From NCBI GenBank assembly GCA_040753875.1, contig JBFMDV010000005.1, positions 186,001 to 250,000 of the forward strand: a stretch of DNA of 64,000 nt. The letters run 5' to 3'. Origin of the DNA: Candidatus Zixiibacteriota bacterium (GTDB taxonomy: Bacteria; Zixibacteria; MSB-5A5; GN15; FEB-12). Below the pieces are notes generated by a model. That model made no database searches, was not told where the DNA came from, and worked only from the letters and a program-made list of their open reading frames with translations. Below are positions 24,189 through 31,655 of this stretch, piece by piece. Each line of letters starts with the position of its first letter. Positions within the stretch are counted from its first letter, which is position 1. The position numbers and the translations under genes are program-made.

Positions 24189-25348
24189 CGTCCCACCTCC
24201 ATGATGTGCACCACTGATGATGCCCCCGAGCCCCCCATGTTCTGCGCCATGCCGAGAGTCGGCTTCGATGGTATCTGCCGCCCGTTCTCCGCCTGGCCCG
24301 TCAGCTGCTTGTACACTTCGGCGATCTGCGCCACGCCGGTCGCGCCGACCGGATGCCCTTTGGACTTGAGACCGCCCGACGGATTCGAGGGGAACTTCCC
24401 TTCCAGCGAGGTCTCGCACGCCAGAATCGCCTGCCCGGCCTTACCAACCGGGTATTTGCCGATTGATTCGAGGAGAATCAGCTCGGCAATCGTGAAACAG
24501 TCGTGCAGTTCGGCGAACTGGATCTGTTCGATCTTCTTGTCCGCCATTTTCAGTGCCTTTTGTGTGGCAATCGTGGCCGCTTTGATAGTTGTGAAGTCAT
24601 CGCGCTGCGCCAGCGCCATGCTGTCGGTCCCGACCGCGGAGGCCAGCACGTTGATATATGGCTTGCCGAGCTTCTTGGCGATCTCTGGCGTAGTGACAAC
24701 CACAGCCGCCGCGCCATCCGTGATCGGCGAGCAGTCGAGCACACGAAGCGGGTCGGCAATCATAACCGAGTTCGAAACCTGGTCGGCTGTCACTTCATAC
24801 GGGTATTGCGCTACCGGGTTCTTGGCGCCGTTGCGATGATTCTTCACCGCCACCGCCGAGAGCATTTCGCGCGTGGTGCCGTATTTCGCCATGTGGGCAT
24901 GCGCCATCATCGCATACAGTCCCGGAAACGTGGCACCGTGGAACACTTCGTATTCCTGATCGGCCGCGGTGGCAAGCGCATAGGTAGCGTCATCGCCGCT
25001 GCAATCGGTCATCTTCTCGACCCCGGACGCGAGGACGATATCGGACATACCGGACGCTACTTCGATAAACGCCTGACGGAACGCCATCCCTCCGGAAGCG
25101 CAGGCGGACTCGACCCGCACGGCCGGAATACCGCGCACGCCAAGGTAATCGGCCATCAGCGGGCCAAGATGTTCCTGTCCGACAAACAGCCCGCCGGACA
25201 TGCAGCCGACATACATGGAGTCGATGTGGTCTACTCCCGAATTCTTTATCGCATTCATGGCGGCATCGACAAACAGATCGCGAAGGGAAGATCGCCAGAC
25301 CTCGCCCCATTCGCTCAAGCCGACACCGACGACGGAGACTTGTCTCAT
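24185..25348 (-). CDS. Archaeal-type acetoacetyl-CoA thiolase (SCP-x/thiolase-like)
   Basis: The 387-residue protein is of the SCP2/archaeal thiolase type rather than the bacterial class II type at 10807. The nucleophilic cysteine is in VESACASGGMAFRQA near 79-93; later signatures are FAELHDCFTIAEL near 285-297 and GGLKSKGHPVGATGVAQIAE near 325-344. The C-terminal cysteine of classical thiolases is absent (MGGSGASSVVHIM). It is the middle gene of HMGS-thiolase-DUF35: 14 bases after HMG-CoA synthase and overlapping DUF35. In archaea this trio makes HMG-CoA from acetyl-CoA. Confidence 0.9.
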   Translation of the reverse strand: MRQVSVVGVGLSEWGEVWRSSLRDLFVDAAMNAIKNSGVDHIDSMYVGCMSGGLFVGQEHLGPLMADYLGVRGIPAVRVESACASGGMAFRQAFIEVASGMSDIVLASGVEKMTDCSGDDATYALATAADQEYEVFHGATFPGLYAMMAHAHMAKYGTTREMLSAVAVKNHRNGAKNPVAQYPYEVTADQVSNSVMIADPLRVLDCSPITDGAAAVVVTTPEIAKKLGKPYINVLASAVGTDSMALAQRDDFTTIKAATIATQKALKMADKKIEQIQFAELHDCFTIAELILLESIGKYPVGKAGQAILACETSLEGKFPSNPSGGLKSKGHPVGATGVAQIAEVYKQLTGQAENGRQIPSKPTLGMAQNMGGSGASSVVHIMEVGR

Positions 25349-25362
25349 CTGTGTCTTACCTC

Positions 25363-26412
25363 CTAATCATTCTTTTTGATCTTGTGACGGTACTTCGCGT
25401 AGGTGCCGTAGTCGACATAGGTCAGGTTTTCTTCCAGAAGCTTTCGCGTCCGGACCGCCTTGTCGCGCACCTCGTTTATCCGGTCGGTCACCTTCCAGAT
25501 AAACGCATCCGACCCCGCGCCGGAACCGTACGAGCACATGAACACCAATTCGCCCGGCTTGCAGACATCGAGCGTGGCGGTCAGGCCAATCGGCGATGCG
25601 CCGGAATACGTGTTGCCGAGAGTCGGCGACAGCCACCCCGGATTGATCTGCTCCTGCGTGAACCCGAGCTCGAGCGCCACGCGCTGCGGGAACTTGCCGT
25701 TTGGCTGGTGGAACACCGCGTACGCGAAATCCTTCGGCTTCATCCCGGACTTCTTCAGAATGGCGTTCGAGGCTCCTTTGGTATGAGCGAAATACGCCTC
25801 TTCTCCGGTGAACCGCCCACCATGCTGCGGATAGAACTGGTGCTCGCGCCGCCAGAAATCCGGCATGTCGGTCATGTAGGAGTGGGTGTACAGACACTCG
25901 GCAATCAGATGGTCTTTTCCCATAATAAATGCGCCCGCACCGGCAGCCGCAGAAAACTCGAGCGCATCCGATGGCGCCCCCTGCGATGTGTCCGCCGCAA
26001 TCGCCAGCGCATATTTCATAAATCCCGACTCGACATGACTGAGCGCCACAAACATCGCCTCCGAGCCTGCTTTGCAGGCAAACTCGAAATCGGCGCAGTG
26101 AATATTGGGAGTGGCACCGATCGCTTCGGCAACGGTCGTCCCCGATGGTTTCACTGCATACGGATGCGACTCCGACCCGATATAGATCGCGCCGATATCC
26201 GATGGACTGACAATACCTGCCCGACGAAGTGCGTTACGCGCCGCTTCAACCGAGAGAGTTATCGTGTCCATGTCCGGAGGTGGGACCGACTTCTCGCGAA
26301 GCATCAGCCCCTTTTTGTAGCTGTTGGCATCCATCCCCCAGACCTTGGCGATCTCTTCGACTTTGATCCGGTGTCTGGGCAAATGGGCGCCATATCCGAC
26401 AATACCTGCCAT
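25363..26412 (-). CDS. HMG-CoA synthase, archaeal-type
   Basis: Condenses acetyl-CoA with acetoacetyl-CoA to 3-hydroxy-3-methylglutaryl-CoA. The 349-residue protein has the catalytic glutamate in YIGSESHPYAVKP near 78-90, the nucleophile cysteine C113 in DFEFACKAGSEAM, and the histidine in AYAVFHQPNGKFPQRVA near 230-246. Length and the adjacent thiolase/DUF35 genes match the archaeal enzyme, not the longer eukaryotic/Gram-positive MvaS. Two ATGs stand in tandem (26415 and 26412); the second has the better distance to AGGTGA. Product use is open: mevalonate, or an HMG-CoA route linked to the leucine-degradation genes beside it. HMG-CoA reductase and lyase are not in the window. Confidence 0.92.
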   Translation of the reverse strand: MAGIVGYGAHLPRHRIKVEEIAKVWGMDANSYKKGLMLREKSVPPPDMDTITLSVEAARNALRRAGIVSPSDIGAIYIGSESHPYAVKPSGTTVAEAIGATPNIHCADFEFACKAGSEAMFVALSHVESGFMKYALAIAADTSQGAPSDALEFSAAAGAGAFIMGKDHLIAECLYTHSYMTDMPDFWRREHQFYPQHGGRFTGEEAYFAHTKGASNAILKKSGMKPKDFAYAVFHQPNGKFPQRVALELGFTQEQINPGWLSPTLGNTYSGASPIGLTATLDVCKPGELVFMCSYGSGAGSDAFIWKVTDRINEVRDKAVRTRKLLEENLTYVDYGTYAKYRHKIKKND

Positions 26413-26535
26413 CATTTCACCTGTGAGTTAGAACCTTTATTAGTGCGGCCTTCAATTTATCTACACTTTCACAGCGGTTTCAAAACCGCTCCGCATGTTG
26501 TACGCCTCATGCACGGCATTCGAACGAAAACTCAG

Positions 26536-26615
26536 TTTCCCACCGCAAGCGGTGGGGCACCCATCGGATTTACAGCCTTGTCTACTGCGGTACCCCACCC
26601 CTTGGGGTGGGAATT
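26536..26615. repeat. Family-B paired hairpin repeat, variant copy
   Basis: Two hairpins with the same tetraloop: CCCACCG-CAAG-CGGTGGG (26539-26556) and CCCACCC-CTTG-GGGTGGG (26594-26611), the first followed by GGCACCC, the second preceded by GGTA. Relative to the copies at 15228 and 23424 the stem bases have changed in pairs. Confidence 0.65.
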
Positions 26616-26787
26616 GGATTGGCGTTGAAGATAAATTCACCCCCGATAATGCACAAGAGAGAACGATGAGAAATCGCGATTATAATCATTTGCACGAACA
26701 TCGCTGTCGTGAGGCACGCTGAATGCGGCGCTCCTTGAGTGTAGCACTCGGCGACGAGTCCTCCCGGGTGGGACAGAGGATCATTTC

Positions 26788-26917
26788 AATCCCCTCTCCC
26801 CTCCCAGGGGAGAGGGTTAGGGTGAGGGGTCAAAAGGGTTGCCGCAAGATGAGACGAATGAGCGCAAAAGCGTCAATCCCCTCTCCCCTCTTAGGGGAGA
26901 GGGTTAGGGTGAGGGGT
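26788..26917. repeat. Two 43-base direct repeats, each with an internal hairpin
   Basis: The units at 26788-26830 and 26875-26917 both read AATCCCCTCTCCCCTC, then CCA or TTA, then GGGGAGAGGG and TTAGGGTGAGGGGT. They differ at two bases and are 44 bases apart. CCCTCTCCCCT pairs with AGGGGAGAGGG, so each unit is also a hairpin. Confidence 0.8.
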
Positions 26918-26932
26918 ATTCAGATGGGCTAT

Positions 26933-27703
26933 CTACAACTTCACCGTGAGTCCATCAATCGCCACAACCAGGTTGTCAATACGCGCATCTCGCGCCTGTG
27001 CTTCGATCAATTGCGCCTGTTCCTCGGACATGACGTGGGTAAGTAGCATCCTCCCGACGTGCGCTGTCGGAAGAAATGACAGAAGTTGTTCCAAGTCGAT
27101 ATGGGTCGCTTCGACTACCGCGACATCGCACCCGAACAGGCAGTCCTTGATCTCGTCAAAACTGGCCAGATCAGACGAGTAGAACAATCTGCGGTCACTG
27201 ACTCTGATATCGAACGAGTGACACTGCATTTTGTTGGGCAGCGACAGTCTCTGGACGTGTTCCGCATACTTCATGAGATGACTGTTGGCAATCGCCTCAA
27301 GATGAAACAGTTCATTGTAAACGACTCCCTCGCCGTATCCCGTAATTGTGAGTGGGAAGCTGAGCCGCTCTTTGATGATATAGACTGACGGAAGATATGC
27401 GTCGAACGGCGCTACAAACTCATCGGGAAGATAACAGGTCACCGGCTCCCGTCTTCCAGCCAGATAGATCATCTGGAGAAACAGCGGCAGTTCGCAAACG
27501 TGGTCCGGATGAGTGTGACTTATAAAAATGCGGTCGACTTTAAGAGGATCGAACCCGCATTTCAGAAACGATGAGCAGACCCCTCCGCCGCAATCAATGA
27601 GCGAAAGGCTGTCTTCTACTTTGAGCATATGCCCCGAACTGGCCCGCCCCGCCTGCGGGACACCGGAGGAAGTCCCGAGAAACGTGAAAGTGCTGTACGA
27701 CAA
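26933..27703 (-). CDS. MBL-fold hydrolase, RNase Z-like
   Basis: The 256-residue protein is a metallo-beta-lactamase-fold hydrolase. Metal ligands: HTHPDH at 63-68, a histidine near 142-149, the aspartate in LFYSSDLASFDE near 176-187, and the C-terminal histidine in MLLTHVMSEEQAQ. TFLGTSSGVPQAGRASSG near the N-terminus is like RNase Z and related phosphodiesterases, but the exosite arm of true RNase Z is not evident. The start is TTG 27703: GGAGGG lies four bases upstream and no ATG is near. It lies 32 bases after threonine aldolase, same strand. Confidence 0.85.
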   Translation of the reverse strand: MSYSTFTFLGTSSGVPQAGRASSGHMLKVEDSLSLIDCGGGVCSSFLKCGFDPLKVDRIFISHTHPDHVCELPLFLQMIYLAGRREPVTCYLPDEFVAPFDAYLPSVYIIKERLSFPLTITGYGEGVVYNELFHLEAIANSHLMKYAEHVQRLSLPNKMQCHSFDIRVSDRRLFYSSDLASFDEIKDCLFGCDVAVVEATHIDLEQLLSFLPTAHVGRMLLTHVMSEEQAQLIEAQARDARIDNLVVAIDGLTVKL

Positions 27704-27735
27704 TGTTCCCTCCTATACTCGCGCGGAAATGCGCG

Positions 27736-28764
27736 CTATGCAAAGAGACTTGTCAACCGCCCCAGCGCCTCCTCGCAGTCGGCGCGGGAGACATCGAGAT
27801 GCGTCACAAAACGAATCTTCTTCGGGCCAAACGGTATGGCCCAAACTCCAACTTCTTTCATCTTTGCACACAAGACATCGGAGGTTTGGTCGGTCATGAT
27901 ATGCGGCACGACGATATTGGTGTCAACCCTCTTCAGGTCAACGCGTAATGGTGGCAGTTCGTTCAATCCCTTGGCCAACAGCTTGGCGTTGGCGTGATCT
28001 TCTGCTAGTCGTGGGATGTTGTTCTTGACCGCATACAGCCCGCCTGCCGCAATGATTCCCACTTGCCTCATCGCGCCACCGAACAGCTTCCGTTCCCGCA
28101 AACATTTCTGGATAAACTCAGCACTTCCGACAATCATCGATCCAACCGGCGCCCCGAGCCCCTTGGAGAGACAGCACGAGATGGTGTGAAAGGGACGAGT
28201 TAGCTCCGGCAGTGACATGCCGGTCGCAACATGCACGTTCCAGATACGGGCCCCATCGAGGTGCAAATGCAAGCCGTACTCATCACACACCTGGCGTACT
28301 TTGATGATTTCATCCTGTGGCAGGATAGTTCCGCCATGACGATTATGCGTGTTTTCCAGCGCAACCAATTTGGTTTCGGGAGTGTGAAGATTCTTAGGTC
28401 TGATATTGGCTCGGACCATCTCCGCCGTAATCATTCCTCGCTCGGTCGTGAGGAGATTGACCAGAAGCTGCGAATGCACCACCGGACCGGCACATTCATA
28501 GTTGACCACATGGCACTCGCGGTCGCACAGAAGCTCCCAGCCCCGTTGCGAGCTTACTTTAAGGGAAATCTGGTTTGCCATGGTGCCCGATGGCACGTAC
28601 AGGGCTGCCTCCCGTTCAAACAGGGAAGCAACGTATCGTTCAAGCACTTTGACGGTGGGATCATCGCCGAAAACGTCATCCCCAACCTCGGCTTCGTACA
28701 TCGCCCGGCGCATGGCAGGACTCGGTTTGGTTACCGTATCAGAGCGCAGATCAATGACTTTCAT
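27736..28764 (-). CDS. ltaE: Low-specificity L-threonine aldolase
   Basis: PLP enzyme that splits L-threonine or L-allo-threonine into glycine and acetaldehyde. From ATG 28764 it is 342 residues. Signatures: IDLRSDTVTKPSPAMRRAM near 4-22, VGDDVFGDDPTV, SGTMANQISL near 59-68, the stacking histidine H85, HLDGARIWN near 168-176 and the PLP lysine K201 in SCCLSKGLGAPVGS. An in-frame TTG 27 bases further upstream lacks conservation. Together with glyA the window thus has two glycine-producing enzymes, at different loci. Confidence 0.95.
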   Translation of the reverse strand: MKVIDLRSDTVTKPSPAMRRAMYEAEVGDDVFGDDPTVKVLERYVASLFEREAALYVPSGTMANQISLKVSSQRGWELLCDRECHVVNYECAGPVVHSQLLVNLLTTERGMITAEMVRANIRPKNLHTPETKLVALENTHNRHGGTILPQDEIIKVRQVCDEYGLHLHLDGARIWNVHVATGMSLPELTRPFHTISCCLSKGLGAPVGSMIVGSAEFIQKCLRERKLFGGAMRQVGIIAAGGLYAVKNNIPRLAEDHANAKLLAKGLNELPPLRVDLKRVDTNIVVPHIMTDQTSDVLCAKMKEVGVWAIPFGPKKIRFVTHLDVSRADCEEALGRLTSLFA

Positions 28765-28845
28765 GCGGGGCAATATATGCTCTGCCGGCAATCGTGTCAG
28801 GCTCTAAGTCCGATAGAAACGGTGCGGTGCCTCCCCAGACAAAAG

Positions 28846-28875
28846 AAAAGGCCACCCACGTCTGGGCGGCCTTTT
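28846..28875 (-). terminator. Rho-independent terminator after the cold-shock gene
   Basis: On the minus strand AAAAGGCCGCCCA and TGGGTGGCCTTTT form a 13-bp stem (one G-U pair) around GACG, followed by TTTTCTTTT. It starts 21 bases after the cold-shock stop and ends before threonine aldolase. Confidence 0.92.
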
Positions 28876-28895
28876 CGTTCATTTGGCTGTCAGGG

Positions 28896-29102
28896 TTACT
28901 GAGCCGGGGTAACGTTGCGGGCTTTCAACCCGTGATCGCTCTGACTCACCTCGCAAAACACTTCCTGCCCTTCCCTGAGCGTCTTGTACCCTTGCATGTT
29001 AATGGCGGTGTGATGGACATAGACGTCCTGTTCCGTGTCATAGCAGGTGATGATTCCCCAACCCTTGCGGTCATTGAAATACTTGACCTTGCCCTTTGAC
29101 AT
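28896..29102 (-). CDS. Cold-shock domain protein (CspA family)
   Basis: The 68-residue protein is a single cold-shock OB-fold that binds single-stranded RNA or DNA. RNP1 is KGWGII (usual KGFGFI) near 13-18 and RNP2 is VYVHHTAI (usual VFVHFSAI) near 27-34; the middle segment LREGQEVFCEVSQSDHGLKARNV is standard. It begins at ATG 29102, four bases after GGAGGTAGTGC, has a clear promoter upstream and a terminator downstream, so it is a monocistronic gene. The name cspA is not certain because paralogues are common. Confidence 0.95.
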   Translation of the reverse strand: MSKGKVKYFNDRKGWGIITCYDTEQDVYVHHTAINMQGYKTLREGQEVFCEVSQSDHGLKARNVTPAQ

Positions 29103-29154
29103 GCACTACCTCCAATGTGGTTATGGAGTTGTCCTTGATCCCGCACTCTCTAAT

Positions 29155-29185
29155 ATTATACTACTCCGGACTTCATTTGACGCAA
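29155..29185 (-). promoter_or_regulatory. Sigma70-type promoter of the cold-shock gene
   Basis: On the minus strand a perfect -10 box TATAAT (29155-29160) is preceded by TTGCGT (29180-29185) with a 19-base spacer. The distance to the ATG allows a leader of about 45 bases, shorter than the long thermosensing leader of E. coli cspA. Confidence 0.55.
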
Positions 29186-29192
29186 GAAAAAT

Positions 29193-29822
29193 CTAACCCC
29201 CGACCAGCATTTTCTGAACAACTGACATGGTCAAACCGGATAACAGAGGTACAGTTACGTTGTCGTCCACCCCGAGCGGAAACGCCTCAAATAGGGTCGC
29301 CGCAGCCGCCCCGGCCATGCCGACCGGCAGGGCAAGGTCGGGCGCTATTAAGGCCACAAAAACGGTCCCAACCAGGCAGGCGGACGATCCCTCGATTGAT
29401 TTGTTCCGGAAACGGTGTGTCCCATAGCGGCGACCAATTACGGCAGCAAAGGAGTCGCCCACTATGATAAACGCAAGAGCGGCAATAGCTATCGGCTTGG
29501 GATATAAAGCAACAGTGCAACAAGAGGCCAATAATATATAGGTGGCACCCATGAAGTCGCCGTTTTGTTCATGTTGGCGGATCATGGCCGAGAAAACCCG
29601 ACCCACAAACGTCCGCCAGAGTGGCCAGCGACGGAGACGGGCGACATCAATCAAGACTACCGCGAGGAAAACCGGCACGAGGATTGCCAGTGCCTCGACC
29701 TTTTCAAGGCCGAGGAGATAGTACCCTACCGGTATGACGAGGGCCCCCATGTGGGTGGCCTTTCGGGCAACCTCCTGAGAAAACGGAATCTGCTCAGGTG
29801 TGTCCGGCAACAATTCCGGCAT
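29193..29822 (-). CDS. SEC59/DGK1/VTE5-type polyprenol or diacylglycerol kinase-like membrane protein
   Basis: The 209-residue integral membrane protein has five or six hydrophobic segments and the family motifs EVARKATHMGALVIP near 17-31, NGDFMGATYILLA near 86-98, and the CTP-binding-like VGDSFAAVIGRRYGTHRFRNKSIEGS near 121-146. Members include dolichol kinase, CTP-dependent diacylglycerol kinase and phytol kinase; bacterial ones are usually uncharacterised. It would phosphorylate a lipid alcohol in the membrane. It begins four bases after the stop of the parvulin gene, so it closes that operon. Confidence 0.85.
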   Translation of the reverse strand: MPELLPDTPEQIPFSQEVARKATHMGALVIPVGYYLLGLEKVEALAILVPVFLAVVLIDVARLRRWPLWRTFVGRVFSAMIRQHEQNGDFMGATYILLASCCTVALYPKPIAIAALAFIIVGDSFAAVIGRRYGTHRFRNKSIEGSSACLVGTVFVALIAPDLALPVGMAGAAAATLFEAFPLGVDDNVTVPLLSGLTMSVVQKMLVGG

Positions 29823-29825
29823 TGG

Positions 29826-31583
29826 TCACGCGTTACGGTCTGCGTATGGCTTGAGGTGCACCTTTCCGAGTTTACTCGGAAAGCGAACGTGGTACTTTTC
29901 AAACAGCCGATCCTGCAGTTGTCGTAGCATAGACGTTTTGTACTGCTGGGTCAGGATCATTTGTATCTGTCCCCGCGCCTGGTCCAGCCCCTTTGATTCT
30001 TCATGTTTGAGCACCTTGATGATCTGCCAACCGTACTTGGTCTTAATTGGCCTGGACACTTGTCCGACCGGAGTTCCCAGTGCCGCGTTATAAAACACCG
30101 GATCCACATCCTTGGGGCCGATGGCTCCAAGGTCGGCCAGCTCGGAGCGGACAGTGACATCGCCGGGATAATGCTGGCGCGCCAGCTCCAGGAAATCAAC
30201 GCCGGCATCGGCTTGATCGCGAAGAAACTCCGCGAAAACGGAATCGCTTGTTACGATCTGCTGAACCACCAGCGGTTTTTCGACCATAAAGTCCTTCTTA
30301 TGGGTCTGGTAGTAGCCGCGGACGGCGCTGTCGGATGGCGTCCAGGTCATGTCGTAGCGGTTGCGGTCCAGAATCGAGCGGGCAGTCTCGTGGCGGAGTG
30401 CCTGTTCGTGCTCGCGGATACGCTTGAGCGTATCCAACCCGATCGCTCGGGCTGCCTGGACCACCATGAATCGTTCGGCCATATACTTCATCATCTCCCG
30501 CTTGATCTCGGGAGTGGTGTTCGGGACTTTGTATCGGGTGCGGTACGCTTCTTCGATATTCTTCAGGTACTGGGCATCAAACGTATCCGCTTTGTTGACA
30601 ATCCCGCACCAGACCGAATCACCCACCAGATAAATGTTGGTGTCGAGCATCTGCTCGTTCATATCGACTTGGAGCCCGGAGCGCAAGCTGTCCATCAGCT
30701 TCATGCCGATCTCGTTTGATTTCGACGTTTGCAGTGTGCGACTGGCGGTCTGATAGAACATCTCTCTGTCGATAGGTGGCAGGCCAGCCTGCAGATGATC
30801 CCCGATGAACAGTATGTGCCAACCGTCCTTGTCGCGATATGGCCCAGCGAGCTCTCCCACCTTGGTGGAGAAAGCAACGGAATCAAAGGGGGGCAGGTAG
30901 ACGTTGCGGGTCACCCACCCCTGGTAGCCGCCTTTGGATTTTGTCCCCTGATCGTGGGAGTACCGCATCGCCATGTCCTGGAAATTGGCCCCCATGCAGA
31001 GTGCGCGGTAGATATTGAAGGCGTACTCCTTCATCTGGGCTTCGAATTCCTCAGGCGGGAGCGAGCGATAGTACAGGGAATCGCGACTGGAGGTCAGGCC
31101 GATGGGCAGTACCAGAATATGCCAGAGATCCACCTGCTCGGGAATAGCGAACAGGTCCGGACGACTCTTGAAAAAATCGATCACGTCGAGCGAATCAACC
31201 GACACTTTTTCATACACGGTCTTTTCGAAATAATTCTGCATGAGGTAGTCGTGGTACCTCAGGCGATACGTCCAGTAGTCGTGATAGTGCTTCCTGATAT
31301 CGAGTTGATCAGCCTCATATCCCTGGAGCGTATCAACCACCAGGCTGTCGAGGAACGCCTTCACAGCCGTCTGGTCGACATAACCGCCCGTCGGCTGGAC
31401 GGTGCTCTTGCGGAACGACGCGTAGAAGTCACGGGCGGAAAGCGCGTACCCGGGATCGGCGGAAGCAACGACGTAGGTCGCCGCTCCGGCCGTTTCATCG
31501 CTGAGCACGGGCGGGCGGCTGCAACCGACCAAGAGAAATACAATGACACCGAGACTAACAAGAATCGCCAAACAGGGGCGCAT
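29826..31583 (-). CDS. Parvulin-type peptidyl-prolyl isomerase lipoprotein
   Basis: A 585-residue lipoprotein (signal ending VFLLVGC, lipidated cysteine near 20). Two regions resemble parvulin folds: one near residues 140-280 (GYQGWVTRNVYLPPFDSVAF, then YRDKDGWHILFIGD) and a second near 435-545 (LGAIGPKDVDPVFYNAALG, then TKYGWQIIKVLKHEESKG). Like PpiC/PrsA/SurA proteins it probably helps fold exported or outer-membrane proteins in the periplasm. ATG 31583 has AAAGG at a proper distance, whereas ATG 31589 overlaps the ribosome site. It follows the sensor kinase at 72 bases and precedes the kinase-like membrane gene. Confidence 0.85.
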   Translation of the reverse strand: MRPCLAILVSLGVIVFLLVGCSRPPVLSDETAGAATYVVASADPGYALSARDFYASFRKSTVQPTGGYVDQTAVKAFLDSLVVDTLQGYEADQLDIRKHYHDYWTYRLRYHDYLMQNYFEKTVYEKVSVDSLDVIDFFKSRPDLFAIPEQVDLWHILVLPIGLTSSRDSLYYRSLPPEEFEAQMKEYAFNIYRALCMGANFQDMAMRYSHDQGTKSKGGYQGWVTRNVYLPPFDSVAFSTKVGELAGPYRDKDGWHILFIGDHLQAGLPPIDREMFYQTASRTLQTSKSNEIGMKLMDSLRSGLQVDMNEQMLDTNIYLVGDSVWCGIVNKADTFDAQYLKNIEEAYRTRYKVPNTTPEIKREMMKYMAERFMVVQAARAIGLDTLKRIREHEQALRHETARSILDRNRYDMTWTPSDSAVRGYYQTHKKDFMVEKPLVVQQIVTSDSVFAEFLRDQADAGVDFLELARQHYPGDVTVRSELADLGAIGPKDVDPVFYNAALGTPVGQVSRPIKTKYGWQIIKVLKHEESKGLDQARGQIQMILTQQYKTSMLRQLQDRLFEKYHVRFPSKLGKVHLKPYADRNA

Positions 31584-31655
31584 CGACATCCTTTCAAGAT
31601 ACGAGTTCGCGGTCGTCCAAGTTATACACGACCGCAACAAAAGCAAGCTGAAAAG

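Larger units (their letters stand above)
26413..26932. repeat. Gene-free spacer with hairpin and direct repeats
   Basis: No gene is visible in 520 bases. It holds an AGCGGTTTCAAAACCGCT hairpin near 26473, a family-B variant (26536-26615), a GAGTGTAGCACTC-like hairpin near 26737, and two 43-base direct repeats. The promoter of the HMG-CoA synthase operon should be in the part next to 26412, but I see no convincing boxes. Confidence 0.65.

Noticed and set aside
25351-26628. A 425-codon open frame on the plus strand
   Set aside because: Antisense to the well-supported HMG-CoA synthase; compositionally odd and without domain signs.
26933-27703. tRNA-processing RNase Z
   Set aside because: The HTHPDH motif and N-terminus are similar, but the flexible arm of RNase Z is not evident, so only MBL-fold hydrolase is claimed.
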